Shown here one piece after another: positions 1-13,141 of a stretch of DNA of 64,000 nucleotides. The notes under the pieces were generated by a model. It was given only the letters and a program-made list of their open reading frames with translations. It was not told the DNA's origin and did not search any database. Every line of letters starts with the position of its first letter. Positions within the stretch are counted from its first letter, which is position 1. The stretch comes from Sipunculus nudus (taxonomy: Eukaryota > Annelida > Sipuncula > Golfingiida > Sipunculidae): NCBI GenBank assembly GCA_026874595.1, contig CM049306.1, forward strand, positions 52,670,019-52,734,018, written 5' to 3'. The position numbers and the translations under genes were made by a program.

Positions 1-55
1 AATATATTTTCGCACTAAATATGGTAACTGTTAAAACTAGAGATTTTCTAAAGAA

Positions 56-386
56 TAAAGCTGCGTGTCCACTAATGCTTTACGGATACGGATGCGGATG
101 CGGACGCGTTTGAATTCGCGAATATGGAATAAAATAGGAGTGTGTCCACTTATGCGGTGCGGAGTGCGTGCGGCGTGCGGAAACGGATACGTTTTTTTAA
201 ATACCGGACCATTTACCGCGGGTACGGAAACGCATGCTAAAAGTGCCATTTTGTAGAGGTGAAAGAGGGTGAAAGACCTAAAAACGCACTGAAAAACGTA
301 TCTAATGGACACACACGCACAAAATATCCTCATACGTATCCGCACCGCACACGCACCACATCCGTTCAAGTGGACACGCGGCTTTA
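56..386. mobile_element. TA-flanked MITE, family 1, copy 1
   Basis: A 331-bp stretch has inverted ends. The left end reads TAAAGCTGCGTGTCCACT and the right end, read in reverse complement, TAAAGCCGCGTGTCCACT. The interior is rich in GGATACG/GTGCGG words, also arranged as an inverted repeat. A second copy lies at 3136-3489. Both have TA at each outer edge, consistent with a TA target duplication (inference). There is no transposase reading frame, so this would be a non-autonomous element. The short overlapping reading frames in both directions are by-products of the repeat. Confidence 0.7.
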
Positions 387-3135
387 TACTTTATTTAATC
401 AAACTTTAATCGTATGCCAGAAATTATATCAGACCTTTTTCAAGTTATTAGCATAAATGAAAAATCAATACATCAAATTTTGCCCAACTTTGACCGTTCC
501 ACATTTTTTTCCTGTTAGAATGGATCATTTAATTTTCGCAGCATAAACACTTAAGAAATTAACTCTTTTGAAATTTGAAAGAAATTAGTAAAAAAACCGT
601 AGCTTTCATTTATGTTATCAGACACCATGGTAAGTATTGTTTAGTCAAGTCAACCCAGCACGGTGGTGAACAGTGAGTGCCGTAGCCCTCAGCTAGCCAC
701 CTGCAGTGTAATGTAACCTGATTCAGTCCAAGCGGCTAGCTCCCTTTGTTCCGCGGAGTTAGGCTCGAGATAGTTATTATGGAACTATCCAAATATATTT
801 GGAGACTCAAACGACAACGAATCTCACACCGGGTTACATGGTCCATTATCACTAATCCAGCTACGGCAACAATGGCAAACAGATATACCCTATGCGAACA
901 GGAGAAGCTACTAGTCATGACGTACAAAAGAACACCACTCTTAATAAACGAAGTGAATACCTTGTAAACCAGCCAACCTTAAATAATCTCACACACGCAC
1001 CCAAACATGAACCAACACAAACCAACTCAATTCAGTCATATGATGAGTGCCACAGAATTAGCATGCACATGTGGGTACTGACAGTTATGCATTTATGAAA
1101 TTATATATAAATATGTGTGTGTGTGTGCGAGCGCTAAACTGTATTCCATAATTGTCTAATTGCCAAGTTATTTGCAAATTTAAAGCCTTATAAAATAACA
1201 CTGATATTAAATAATTCTTTGGGTACTGTCAACAACAAATAAGTACTCTACTAAGTACATTAGTAAGTAATATTGCCTTATTTCTTGACTGAAATAATAT
1301 CATGAGCATAAATTTTTATTGTGTTATTATATTTAACATGTTACGGAATTATTTATCATTATAATATTAATAATTCATATATAAAGACACACTTTTTGTC
1401 CCCGTCGTCGCCGAAGGCGCCGACGGCGGGGGACATAGAATGATGAGCGTCACAGATATGATGTTAACGCAATAACTCAAACAGAATTTGAGGCACAGTC
1501 ACTAAGCTTGCAGCATTGATGCACCTTATGAAGGGCTAGATCATGTTCGACTTTATTTAACTGAAAAAAAAACTTGACAAGAGGTAAATATTTCTTTAGA
1601 TAAATCACGAAAACGTGAATATATTGAATATTTAACATATTAACAATGTCTGACAAATTCAAAAGGGCATTAATGGAACTTGACTTGTTCGTTGGCCTGA
1701 GTGCGTACAGATGTGACGAGGCACCTGAAATTAACAAATCCTGCCTTGTAAATTTCAGTGTCACATCTGGTTTTAACCACTTTGGTTTGGGGGGGGGGGA
1801 TAAAGGTCACTTACTATTATGAGAATTCGTGATTTTATCCCTACCATATATTATGCCTATAAATTTAGACATCTGTTCACGATATCAAAGCATCTTTTTT
1901 TTTATTTTAATATCATTTTTTAAATATAGAATAAAACTTTTCTTTTCCTTTGTTATCACCGGCAATGAATCAACCCTAAACTCGTATCCATTCAGCCATT
2001 ATATTTTTCTTGCACAGGCTGTCTCAAACTGTTTTGAATGTAGTGTTTTAATGAGGTTAAAAAAGACAAAAGTGAAAAAAACTGAACATATTTCAGTTAT
2101 TTCCTATTATTTAAGGTAATTGTTTACGCAATAAAAATAAATACATGTTACGTCTTTGATGTTATGTCCCAACTTTTATTTTCTTTTAGATCAGCATTTT
2201 CTTGGTCTGGGTCTAACGCTCGGCTTCACTTGGAGTGGCTACGTTTAATATATTCTCATAAGGTTCAGGTCCCCTCCCCCCCCCCCCCCCCGTGGACCTA
2301 GACTAGTACCCCTACCTTAGGTCTAAATGTATAACATTTAATATTAAATAATCGAGTCCATTAAAACTGGTCGTTATCACCAGGTGGTCACCAAACCAAG
2401 GGTGGTCTTAAGGTCAGGTTTAACCGTACCATTTATTTATATAGCAGTCAGGAAAAAAGCCAAAATTAGCAGCGTGTTACATTATTAAACGAATTAGAGG
2501 TGACATTACCTCAATATGTTTTTAATAAAAAAATTAAGTGAACATGTCAAGATTCAACGCTGTCAATATTTTCGAAACCCATCACGTATTGTACGTAAGT
2601 AATACTATCAAATAAAGTTTAATTTTCAGTTCTGCAAACAATAATTGTTCTTTCAGCTGACTGAATATATTCAGAGACAGCTCCTTCTCACAAATGCATG
2701 TATGAATAAAGTTTTATTTTTAGAGTTTAAAAGCTTTTGCAAAGAGTCTCCTAATTATTATTCTCAAGATAACAATGTAACCCCGAATGACGACCGACCG
2801 CATGGACAGTGACAACTTTCAGTACTAACGAAGTAATTCGTGTTTGGTAATAAGGGAATTGCCGTAATTGACATTTACGATCTCTTGGAAATACATATTA
2901 TCCATTATCAAGCTTCTGGATTGCACTTCTGTTTTTTTTCTTCGCTATTCCCGAAGATGTCTTTGAATGTTTGACAAGTAAAATTTATCTAATTAAACAG
3001 GGAGCCCTATTGTTAATGAAAATGACCTCGCGTTCCTTGCATGCATTGGTATACTGTCATGTGACCATATTGCCCAATGCATTCAGAACCGGAGGTACCC
3101 AGGGGTAATAAGACATCTGTTTGAGCGGTATTGTC
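387..3135. other. No recognisable gene
   Basis: AT-rich, with only short reading frames that lack recognisable domains or splice context. It holds a GC-rich hairpin at 1398-1434, a short TG run near 1113-1127, a C run near 2275-2290, and at about 2366-2450 a fragment rich in 'ggtggtc' words related to the element at 21862-22045. Confidence 0.6.
1398..1434. repeat. GC-rich imperfect hairpin
   Basis: A 37-bp GC-rich block begins GTCCCCG and ends CGGGGGAC, with GGCGCC near its middle. It can fold into an imperfect stem and stands out in an AT-rich context. It may be the fused ends of a transposon or a structured terminator; nothing decides this. Confidence 0.45.
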
Positions 3136-3489
3136 TAAAGCCGCGTGTCGACTTGTACAGATTCGGTGCGTGTGCGGTGCGGATACGTATGCGGATTTTG
3201 TGTGTATGTGTGTCCATTAGATACGTTTGTCAGTGCTTTTTTTAAGTGTTTCACTCTATTTCATCTGTATTAAATTGCAAGTCTCCGCATTTGTTTCCGC
3301 ATGCGTTTTTTTACCCGCGGCTACATGGCCCGGTTTAAAAAAAAAACTTGTCCGTTTCCGCACGCCGCATGCACGTACTCCTCACCGCAATAAGTGGACA
3401 CACTCCTTCTTTTATCGATATGCGCAGTTTAAAACGTGACCGCATCCGAACCCGTATCCGTATACCGCATTAATTGGACACACAGCTTA
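3136..3489. mobile_element. TA-flanked MITE, family 1, copy 2
   Basis: A second copy of the element at 56-386. The left end is TAAAGCCGCGTGTCGACTT and the right end, reverse complemented, TAAGCTGTGTGTCCAATTA. The interior has the same GTGCGGTGCGGATACG words. TA lies at both outer edges. Confidence 0.7.
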
Positions 3490-5368
3490 AAGTCGCCTCG
3501 GTTCGATCATATTTTCAATGTAACATGGAGGAAGCACATAACCATATTCGATTGTCACCTTGCGTCAAGTTAATTTAAGCCCCGCCCACATGAGCAATGC
3601 CATGCTTCGCGGAAAATTACCAATCGAATAATTTTGCTACAGTTAAAGCGGTGTCCCCCTGAAATTTTGCACAACTCTCATAAATGAAGGCTTATTTCAC
3701 AGATTAAGGAATGTTTTGTTAGAGAATATAGATATTGAGTAGCTTGATTTGTGCAGCATAACAATTCAGGCTCTGGTTATATATGGCAAACCATAAGGAT
3801 TAACGTCTACTTTTACTTTTTCCGCATCTAAATCGGATTGTCGTTACCGGTTTACTTTAGTCTGGAAGTAGTATACGCTTTGCGTCTGTACTGTAGTTCG
3901 CTTTACCCGAGCCTAAATCGGTTTATTCAATAAAACGTGAGTTTGCGGTTCACACTTGGTTGTTAATCGGATTGTTAATCCGCTGCTTATCACTGCAAAA
4001 CGTAACATTTCGCGGGGAGGATTGAGTAAAATTGTACCTACACTGGCCTCAGGTAAGTGTTCTGTAAACCGACCAAAAGTAAACCTACTGTAGACCACCT
4101 TTCAAGCGGACCACAGTGAACCGATTTGATACGGATCGTCGGCCTTGTGCGGACAGGGTAAACCTAATCACGATCTGGATTTACGGGTTTATTCTCAATC
4201 ATATTTGACTCTAAAGTTAAAGAATGTACCTGGTGTATGTATGGTAAAGCTATCAAGGCATGCAAATATTACGAGGATATTTATATATTACAAATCAAGC
4301 TCAAATAATTAAAAAAAATGAAAACATGCCATGCTAATTCATTTCATTCTCCGTTTCTCAGCGGCCTAATTGCCTATTTTGGAACACACAAATTATCATT
4401 TCCTTTAACACATGAAGAAAAAAATGTTTCAGTTAGTTGCATCTCCATGACAACCGAATACAAAGTTGTGTCTCATAGGCTGGCCGTGCCTCATGAGCAC
4501 GACGAGTCATGTAAACGGTTTGTGAAACCATCAGTGTTTTTTAACCGAGTAAAGCTAAGATTTCTTGTGTACAGAATGCGGATAAAATCGGTATTGACTA
4601 AATAAATAAGGTGAGATTCCTCATGCATGACACCCAGGAACAACAGTATAATACGTGCTTGCTGCCGTGAGGGTACATATGAAATTTCTCAACATACATT
4701 CCGCAATCCATAAATGAGGAATCTTAGCTAAGGAACGTCTTTGAAATTAATACTTTTAAAAGCATATCCTGAAAATACTGGCCTTATAGATAAATCTGCC
4801 ATTATACTCTCCCATATATATATATATATCAAGGTATTCTTTATCTTTAAGTTATACACGACTTAATATTATGCTGTTATGCTTTTCTCTGACAAATCTA
4901 CATTAACGTATTATAATACATAATCATCATCTTGTATAGAAATCTTAAGGTACAAATATGGCTTGAGTGAACTTACCTTGTAGCCACTTGTGACTCGTTC
5001 AAAGACCTGATGAATACCCGTTTAGACCAAGTGCTATTTATACTTACTTTACAATTGGTTCGGCGCCAACAGTCTTGTTAAAATGAAACATAAGGGTGTG
5101 TACCCATTTCACCTGAGCTGAAAGTAAAAGTTTATTTTAATTATGGAAAACAAAAGAGCAGTCTTCCAGGTTAATCAGCAAGCAATATTCATGGGAAACA
5201 ATATCATTTTTCATATAGAACTCTTTCTGTGCCCTATGCCGAGTCCCACCGTCCCATAGATTAAGGATGGCAACGTATAATAACACAAGGTTTATATCCA
5301 GATTCGTGTTTAAAAATATCGTCTTTACAATTTAATCTCCTGTGTCGCGTGTAATTGAAATAATAATT
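3490..5368. other. No recognisable gene
   Basis: No reading frame with a recognisable domain, and no convincing splice-linked exons. There is a short AT run near 4816-4829. The frame at 4318-4605 (95 codons) has no recognisable motif and is treated as chance. Confidence 0.55.
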
Positions 5369-5556
5369 CAGAAGCGGATGGGGGGGGGGGGGGGGGGGGT
5401 TCAACCGCTTCAATCTTTTTTACAGGTTTCATACCAATGTTTGCGACCTGCCTCCCCCTCCCCCTCCCCTTCGGGACTTGGGAAGTTTTGTTTAGGTTTT
5501 GTCATTTCTCCCCACAGGTTGGACCCTTCTTTTTCCTCATCCTGGATCCGCCCCTG
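5369..5556. mobile_element. MITE family 2 (CAGGGGCGGATCCAGG ends), copy 1
   Basis: It begins CAGAAGCGGATG and ends ATCCTGGATCCGCCCCTG, the reverse complement of the family start. The interior has a long G run followed by degenerate 'tttttcaggttt' and 'ttggacccttctttttcct' words shared with copies at 8040, 16774, 23997 and 44207. Confidence 0.65.
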
Positions 5557-6817
5557 TAATGCTGTCACCCATAAAAGTTTATCTGTCAATCTGTTTAATT
5601 ATTTTCTTGTGTACATGTATAATATGTATCCCCAAAAATGTTTTTAATAAAGATAGGTCTAGGAACGGGACTAAAACCCGGGAGTAGGATGCCGGGTGCC
5701 AAGTATGATGCCAAGCTGGATTTCAAACTTGGATGCCTTATAATACATTTAACGAGGAATTATAACCATTTTATGAATTTTTTCATGTATTTTACATAAA
5801 ATCCCTACCATTTGTGCATGGCCATGCAGATGGTGGCACTCTCAATTGAATGAGACTGAAGATATTCATATAGGATAAAAATGATATGTTGTTATTAAGC
5901 CTTCTGGACTTCAGGTTTTACAAGCACGAGGTCAGGAATAATCCAGAATTCATAACCAGTCTTTAATACATGGATCAACTCGCTGAGACTCTGGCAAGTC
6001 TTGTCCCATTGTCCCACTGAAGCACCGATGGATTGCGAATTGTGCTTTCAAGTTCAAAAGTCTAACACCTTAAACACTTGGCTACATCCTACCATTGTCT
6101 CTAAGTATTTATTGGGTTGTTCATATGAAACTTTGTTGGGTAGCTAGGAAACATTTTCAACCAGCTTCAACTAGCCTTGATAGTCATGGCAGAGGGGAGA
6201 TGATGAAACTGGGGTGGTCGTCAGGCGTTTTTCCCCTCAGTACCCCCCCCCCCTCAGTCACAATATATGCTCATTCTGTGTATTTAACGGATGCTAGTAA
6301 ATGTATATCAGCTTTAAGCGTTAATATTCAGGCGTTAATATCAATGACAATCGATTTATTTAGGCTTTTCATCGCAAGAAGACAGAATTTAGGCTGTGTG
6401 AGTATATAGATATATATATATAAACATATAATCTGTATATGTTTGTGTGTATGTGTCGATATGTTTCAGGTGTAGGTGTGTGCTTGTGTGTGTGTTGTGT
6501 ATATTTTTATGATTTATATAAAATTGGGAAACATGCAACCATGTTCCGTAGGTACGCAAGTGCAAGGCTGTAAATTTGTTTTACGAAAAAGCGCAACTTC
6601 ATTATCATATGTACCACTTAACATACTTATTTCATGATGACTTACGAGAGAACGTTGAGAGTATTGATTTATGTTGATTAAACACTCGGGCTATCACTTA
6701 TCTTCTTGGTGGGCTAGTCATGAGTCGGAGGGTCGTGGGACAATTTTTCTTTAAACAGCTATGTGTGTGGGTCCCTTTAATCGAAGTGCTAGTGCGGCGG
6801 TTATGAACTTATATAAT
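5557..6817. other. No recognisable gene
   Basis: AT-rich, with no supported exon. There is a small AT run near 6411-6422 and TG-rich sequence near 6440-6505. Confidence 0.5.
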
Positions 6818-7010
6818 AACCTCCGCCAAGGAGGATATGTTTTTGGCGGCGTTGGTTTGTGTGTATTTTTTGTTTGCCCGTCTGTTTGATTGTTAGCAAC
6901 ATAACTCAACATTTTATTAATTGATTATGTTGAAATTTTCAGGATAGCTCGGCAATGATATATACAGGGGAACAAAGGGTCAAACTATGGGGGTTATCCC
7001 GATCACCATC
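6818..7010. mobile_element. Dispersed repeat with CCTCCGCC start (family 3)
   Basis: It starts CCTCCGCCAAGGAGGATATG, followed by a TTTGTTTG-type stretch and 'gttagcaacataactcaa'. This resembles, in reverse orientation, the ends of the copies at 41086-41400 and 57740-58010, which contain 'gttatgttgtgaacaaaca'. I recognise this as a common type of dispersed repeat in marine invertebrate DNA but cannot name the family. Confidence 0.5.
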
Positions 7011-8039
7011 TAGATCCAGGAAAAATTTAAAGGCAAAATGCTGCACTTCTGACAATGCCATATGGGGTATTGAGCTGATTTTGCTGTCAAAGTGTTTTTC
7101 TAGTTATGATAATTTTACACCTAATGTATAATCGCTTTCGTGCATGAAGTCATATATTACTTTTAACCTCGTTTATTCTTAAAATTCAAATGCCTGAAGG
7201 CTTCCAGTTATTATTAATATCCGTAATGCAGAATATACAAGCCTTGAGACTTACACGAAAATGATTCACAGATTTGCATATATTATTTTACATGGAAACA
7301 CAGTTCATATGTGGGGCTACATCAGTTTTATACTGGTACTGAAAAATCTCACAACTCCCTGTGTTATAAAAAACACACATGTATATGGCAAGCCCGGTGT
7401 AGTGATATCAGATTACCTCCGCTTTAAATTATCCCCCCCCCCCCATGGAGGTATCTTGATATCGATTTCAGATTACTCTCTACTATTTCGAAATACCCCC
7501 TTTTTTCTTTATGTTTAAATACCTAATATTAGTCTGATTTTTATATATCTAATGTTTGCATATATCTTATGTTTGCATTTTTGCATGTGGTAAAGTGTAT
7601 GAATCAATATAAATATAATTAACGATATATTTGACATTTTGCGACATGCAGTTTTATTTTTCATAGATTGATTTGTAATCTCATATCTTTCACCAGGTTT
7701 ATTAAAATGATAATTTACGAGGCATAAGAATTAATCATTTAGTTAAATCAGCCAGGAGGTAATATGAACAGTGCCGGGGTACCCTGAATTTAGGCCAAGA
7801 CTACCCACGAGGGTAATATGAAAATGATGTCAGATTACAGAGGGTAACCAGAAAAGGGGGGTAAATGTCATGGTCTTTAGACAGGGGTCAAGTGTCATTG
7901 TTATGATGACGCAGTGATCGTATTGGATATTAATTAAAGGTCCTACATATACTACCATGGATGAAATATTATGCATGGTAGTGATAGCGGGTGGTCATGC
8001 GAGGGAGGTGATCGTTGGCCTGGGTTTTACTGTTTGTGT
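7011..8039. other. No recognisable gene
   Basis: AT-rich and non-coding as far as can be seen. The frame at 7261-7518 crosses a C run and has no domain. Confidence 0.5.
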
Positions 8040-8215
8040 CAGGGGTGGATCCAGGATTCAAGAAAGGAGGAGTACCACCTATGACGACTACTGACAAAAC
8101 CTAAAAAAAGGTCCAAAGGTCCGGAAAACAGGGGTCCAAAAATTGGTCTAAAACCCTTAAAATAGGTTGCGGCAGCTGAAAAAGGGGTACCCCCCCCCCC
8201 CCCCCCATTATGTAA
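8040..8215. mobile_element. MITE family 2, copy 2 (one end clear)
   Basis: It starts CAGGGGTGGATCCAGGATTC and shares the words 'aaggtccggaaa', 'ttggtctaaaaccctt' and 'aaaaggggtacc' with the copy at 44207-44400. The right end runs into a C tract and has no clear inverted terminus. Confidence 0.6.
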
Positions 8216-8741
8216 GACCCCAATATCACCTGCTAAATACCAAAATGCGTTCAATCAGTGGATTTAACAGCTGTGACTGCAGCGGTCCCATTAACTGCTA
8301 AGACAATTATCCCAAAGAAAAAGTAATTCCTTATCGCAGTGCTGCAGTGTTATGAGGACTTTATCTATTTTATACAAACATAAGTCGAAAAGTGAAAATT
8401 ACTGTACATTTATGTTTTGAAATAGCGATAGTAAATTATCATTGGACACTTTTCGTCGCTCTTATTTTGAGAGGCTTTAAGAGGGAAGGTGGCGTCTATT
8501 GAAATGTTTTAATTAAACACTCGGACCATGTATATTTCATCTTCCTAGTGGGCTCGTTATAGGCCAGAGTATCGTGAGATAGTTATATTTAGAGTGTATG
8601 CACGTGTCTGTCCTCTGTATAATAGATGTTGCAGTGTGAAGCGTTGGTGCGTTGTTTTATAATCATAAAATGATGGCTTCACTCCATGCATGCAGAGGCT
8701 TCCAATCCGAAATTGCATGTTATATTGAGGAAAACTATCCC
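8216..8741. other. No recognisable gene
   Basis: No supported coding sequence. The frames that continue into 8686-8961 belong to the minisatellite that follows. Confidence 0.5.
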
Positions 8742-10098
8742 GGCATGTAGGGCTATCATTATACTACCACCATTCAGACATGTTTGGCCACCACTGTACC
8801 TTTGCCATTCAGACATGGTGGGCAACCACTATACCTTTGCCATTCAGACATGGTGGGCTACCATTATACAAACGCCATTCAAACATGGTGGGCCACCATT
8901 ATACCTACGTCATTCAGACATGCTGGGCTACCGCTGTACCTTCGCCATTCATACATGGTGAGCTACCATTATACAATCGCCATTCATACATGTTGGGCCA
9001 CGACCGTACCTTCACCATTCAGACATGTTGTGCCACCACTGTACCCTTGCCATTCAGACATGTTTGGCAACCACGGTACCATTGCCATTCAGACATAGTG
9101 GGCTACCATAATACAACCGCCATTCAGACATGGTGGGCCACCATTATACCTCCGCCATTCAGACACGTAGGGCCGCCATTATACCACCGCCATTCATACA
9201 TGCTGGGCCACGACAGTACCATCGCCATTCAGACATGGTGGGCTACCATTTCACCATCATTCAGACATGCTGGGCTACCGCTGTACCTTCGCCATTCAGA
9301 CATGGTGGGCTACCATTTCACCATCATTCAGACATGCTGGGCTACCGCTGTAACTTTGGCTTTCAGACATGGTGGGCATCCATTTCACCATTATTCAGAC
9401 ATGCTGGGCTACCGCTGTAGCTTCGCAATTCAGACATGGTGAGCTACCATTATACCATCGCCATTCATACATGTTGGGCCACGACTGTACCTTCGCTATT
9501 CAGACATGGTGAGCTAACATTGTACCCTCGCCATTCAGACATGCTGGGCCACGACTGTGTCGTTGCCATTCAGACATGGTGAGCTACCATTATACCACCT
9601 CCATTCAGACATGTTGGGCGACCACTGTGTCGTTGCCATTCAGACATGTTGGGCGACCACTGTGTCGTTGCCATTCAGACAAGGTGAGCTACCATTTCTT
9701 CACCGCCAGTCAGGCATGTAAGGGCTACCATAATACCACCGCCATTCAGACATGGTGGGTTACCATTATTTCATCGCCCACCATGACTGAAAAGCGAAGG
9801 TTAATTGGTGGCCCACCATGTCTGAATGGCGGTGGTATAATGGTGGCCCACCATGTCTGAATGGCGGTAGTATAATGATAGCCCTTCATGTCTGAATGGC
9901 AACGGCACAGTGGTGGCCCAACATGTCTGAATGGCGATGGTATAATGGTAGACATTTTTTGGCCACCACTGTACCATCGCCATTCAGACATGGTGGGCTA
10001 CCATTATCTCGCCACTATTTAGACATGCTGGGCCACCAATTTACCTTCGCCATTCAGTAATGGTGGGCCACCATTATTTCACCACCATTCAGACATGG
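8742..10098. repeat. 35-bp minisatellite with an inverted internal block
   Basis: About 38 imperfect copies of a 35-bp unit with the core CATTCAGACATGGTGGGC followed by 'taccattatacc'. The block 9807-9950 carries the same unit in reverse complement (core CCACCATGTCTGAATGGC), after which the original orientation resumes at about 9961. 35 is not a multiple of 3, so one array is open in several frames and gives reading frames up to 220 codons; these are by-products of the repeat, not genes. A single related unit lies at about 11560-11606. Confidence 0.9.
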
Positions 10099-10744
10099 TA
10101 TATATATATATATTATGTAACCTAAATGTCTAATCCCTATAAAGGGTAAATGTATGCTGTTATTTGCCGATATTACTTATCGACTCCTTATTCTGTAGCT
10201 CAAGCTACTTTTAAATCGCGATTTGCAGAGCATATTCTGATTATGCTGTGATTTATTATTTTAAATATCATCTGATACACATTACTGTGATAAACAGTCA
10301 TCTCTATTTGTATAATTATATATAAAGGCAAGTGGTCGCAATTGTAGGCTGGTCGCAAGGCATGGTTTCACTGTATGTAAATATATTGTTATGACTTTAA
10401 TCAATTATAGAGTAGTTGTTTAAGATGATTTTATAATAAGTTTCCAGATTTCGGGTAAATTCCGAGAAACAAACTGCTTTCTACCATTATACACAATCGC
10501 AGGTGCCAACAGATGGCGCTGAGGTATCCCCTTCGAAAAATAATTTGATTTTTCTTCACTCCATAATGCGGTTGCTCGGAGGAAATGGAGGGATGACCCA
10601 TGTCAATGGTGGAAAAAGCGAGTTTGTTTTTTTAATTGAAAAAAAATAGACCTGACCAGGGTGAAGTTGACACCTTTCTCTTGATTAGCTACTGTATATT
10701 AACTGTGGCATATGATTTATTTATAAATAAAAAAATACACAACC

Positions 10745-10795
<51 letters not shown>

Positions 10796-11613
10796 AAGAG
10801 CATAACATATGTTCATATAAATCTAAATCGTTACATATATTAACATCATACAGTTTTAACGTATTAAAAACCTCAGTTTTATACATAATCTTTCCTACTA
10901 CATGACGTAATCAAAATAAGATACTAACATGGTTCATGTGAGAGCACTTTCATCAAACAGTTTACACACTATACTATGAAGTGCGCTTCGCGGTTTAATG
11001 AGGTCAGCTGTGTGGGTGTATGGGTGTTTTTCTCGAATCGAATGATCGATTCAATTGTATGTATACACAGACCTTATATTAAAGCCTGTGGCTACAGAAG
11101 GCGGGCATGTGGAAGAAGAAAAGAAGAAAGAAGACGGAAGGGCGGAGGAATAGCATAGTGTATGACACAGGAGTCCCGAGTCACGAGCAGATGCTGAACA
11201 GTCGGAACATCTCGATCGATCGTTGTCGGATGTATTCATGTGTGGCCCATAGATACACAAAAATGTGGTCTTTTTAAAGAATAACAAAGGTAACACTGAT
11301 GACGAGGCAGAGCATCGAAAACAAACATAACTAACAAATTATCTCATCCGATAAAAAATGCTAAAATAATGGTTCACATAGTGACAAAAAACTGAGCTCC
11401 GCGGTATTTAGGAGTACGTTGTGTAGCTAAAGCCCTCACCACCCTCTGGAAGTTTCCTTATTAACATATATCTCAGGAGAAACAATCCGAGGGTCAATAT
11501 TACGGTCATAAACTATAATAAGTAAATGCACATTTTTGTCACACTCTTCTAGATATCTTCTGGTATAATGGTTGCCATGTTTGAATGGTGGTGGTAAAAT
11601 GGCAGCCATAGTG
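10099..11613. other. No recognisable gene
   Basis: Contains an AT microsatellite (10748-10792), a fragment at 10320-10375 related to the 'ggtcgc' element at 21862, and one stray minisatellite unit near 11560-11606. No coding exon is supported. Confidence 0.5.
10748..10792. repeat. (AT)n microsatellite
   Basis: About 45 bp of uninterrupted AT dinucleotide. The YIYIYI peptides predicted here are artefacts. Confidence 0.97.
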
Positions 11614-11645
11614 GCGTCAATTTATTGGGATAACTTTTTACAAAC

Positions 11646-11711
<66 letters not shown>

Positions 11712-11994
11712 TTTATTGTTTTTGCTACACATTTTAAATATATACCAATTAGGTAAAAGATATTTTATTATAAGTATTCCTTAATTCCAAACAATTTTTA
11801 TAGATATAAAATATTTCATAGTAAACTAAGAAATGGAACCAGTGTCTATACTTCTAATTATTAATATTTTTAATTTCCAATATATTTATATTTTTCTCTG
11901 AATGTCAGGGGGGTAAATAAATTGACAATCCCCCTTCCTAAAAGTGTGGGGGGGGGGGCTATATGCACCCCCTCCCTCACTCCTGTATTCACGC
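11614..11994. mobile_element. Microsatellite-carrying element (family 4), copy 1
   Basis: It starts GCGTCAATTTATTGGGATA and ends 'tcctgtattcacgc', close to the reverse complement of the start. A 62-bp AT microsatellite lies inside (11648-11709). The part after the microsatellite ('aatggaaccagtgtcta', 'ctaattattaatattttt') is shared with 12050-12410 and 63240-63500. Other copies are at 26379-26660, 36552-36874 and 60312-60536. Confidence 0.65.
11648..11709. repeat. (AT)n microsatellite inside a mobile element
   Basis: 62 bp of AT dinucleotide within the family 4 element 11614-11994. Confidence 0.97.
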
Positions 11995-12049
11995 CCCTAA
12001 TGGCAGCCCTACTTGACTAAATGGTTCGTTATTATAAAAGTGGACTGTG

Positions 12050-12056
12050 TAAGATT

Positions 12057-12122
<66 letters not shown>

Positions 12123-12410
12123 ATTGTCTGTGTGACGCATTTCAAAAGTATTACGATAAAGTATAAGATTTAAAAGAAATAGGGGATCTAGTTTCCGGTA
12201 AAGGTTTATTTTAAACCAGGTTTCATAATAAACTCACACATGGAACCAGTCTATTATTCTAATTATTAATATTTTCAATTCCAATATACAAACATCATAT
12301 GTACTCTGAATAGCGGGAGGGAGTGATTACATTAACCACCCCCTCCCCCCAACCACCATCACCCCCTTGCTAAAAAGTGAGGGAAGGGGCCTCCTGTATT
12401 CTGCTATTAA
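12050..12410. mobile_element. Microsatellite-carrying element (family 4), copy 2
   Basis: An AT microsatellite (12059-12122) is followed by sequence parallel to 11720-11990, including 'aaactcacacatggaacc', 'ctaattattaatattttc', 'ctctgaatagcggg' and 'gctaaaaagtgaggg'. The left end is not clear. It sits directly after copy 1, so this is a tandem or nested arrangement. Confidence 0.55.
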
Positions 12411-13141
12411 GGTCTTGGAGATCGTTTGTGGATATTAAAATAAGATGGGCATCATAACAATTTAACACAACAAGCATGCCTTAATGCAAATACATTTACC
12501 GGGCCTGTGACGTAAAGTCATTTGATTGGTACTTTCCGTGAAACGCTTTTTGGTGAATGCGCAGGTTGGCGGAGCTCAGAATGATTCCACGAATCATCGA
12601 ATACGCCTGGGGAGGAACCTTCTAGCGGGGTAAAAAGTTACCAGGAAATTAAATTGAACAGAAATTAAGTGATAAAATTTATACACAAATTCACACTTCA
12701 AACAAAAGTGCACGGATTCATGTAACGCTTATATATATTATTCTTAGGATATACTGTACACGCAAGAGAGAGCACACATTGTATGTTTAATTTCTGCCAA
12801 AGTAAAAGAGGAACTGCTACCAGCAACAAGATAACAACAATGATAAAACAATCCAGGCACCACAATCATTTCACTTAGAATTATAGTATGGCCCCTGCTT
12901 TAAAGCATGTAAGACCTGTGCATTCTGGTTTACAGACTCCAGCTCGTTATGTTTGTACATTAGCTGTTCGTAAACCGGGCGCAATTTGATCCCTATACCC
13001 GTTGGACCTGATGTATATAATTATGTTAAGAACGTTACATAGGATAAGAGATCTAGTGCGTGTCAGAACACATTGCTTTCATGACTTATTGTTATTGACA
13101 GAGAAACAGAGATAAACCTGTCTTACTTCACCGACATTAGG
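12411..13141. other. No recognisable gene
   Basis: No recognisable coding sequence or repeat structure beyond short AT-rich tracts. Confidence 0.5.

Noticed and set aside
8780-9442. A 220-codon open frame and overlapping frames on both strands
   Set aside because: They lie wholly in the 35-bp minisatellite. The unit has few stop codons, so several frames stay open together. No signal, domain or splice support.
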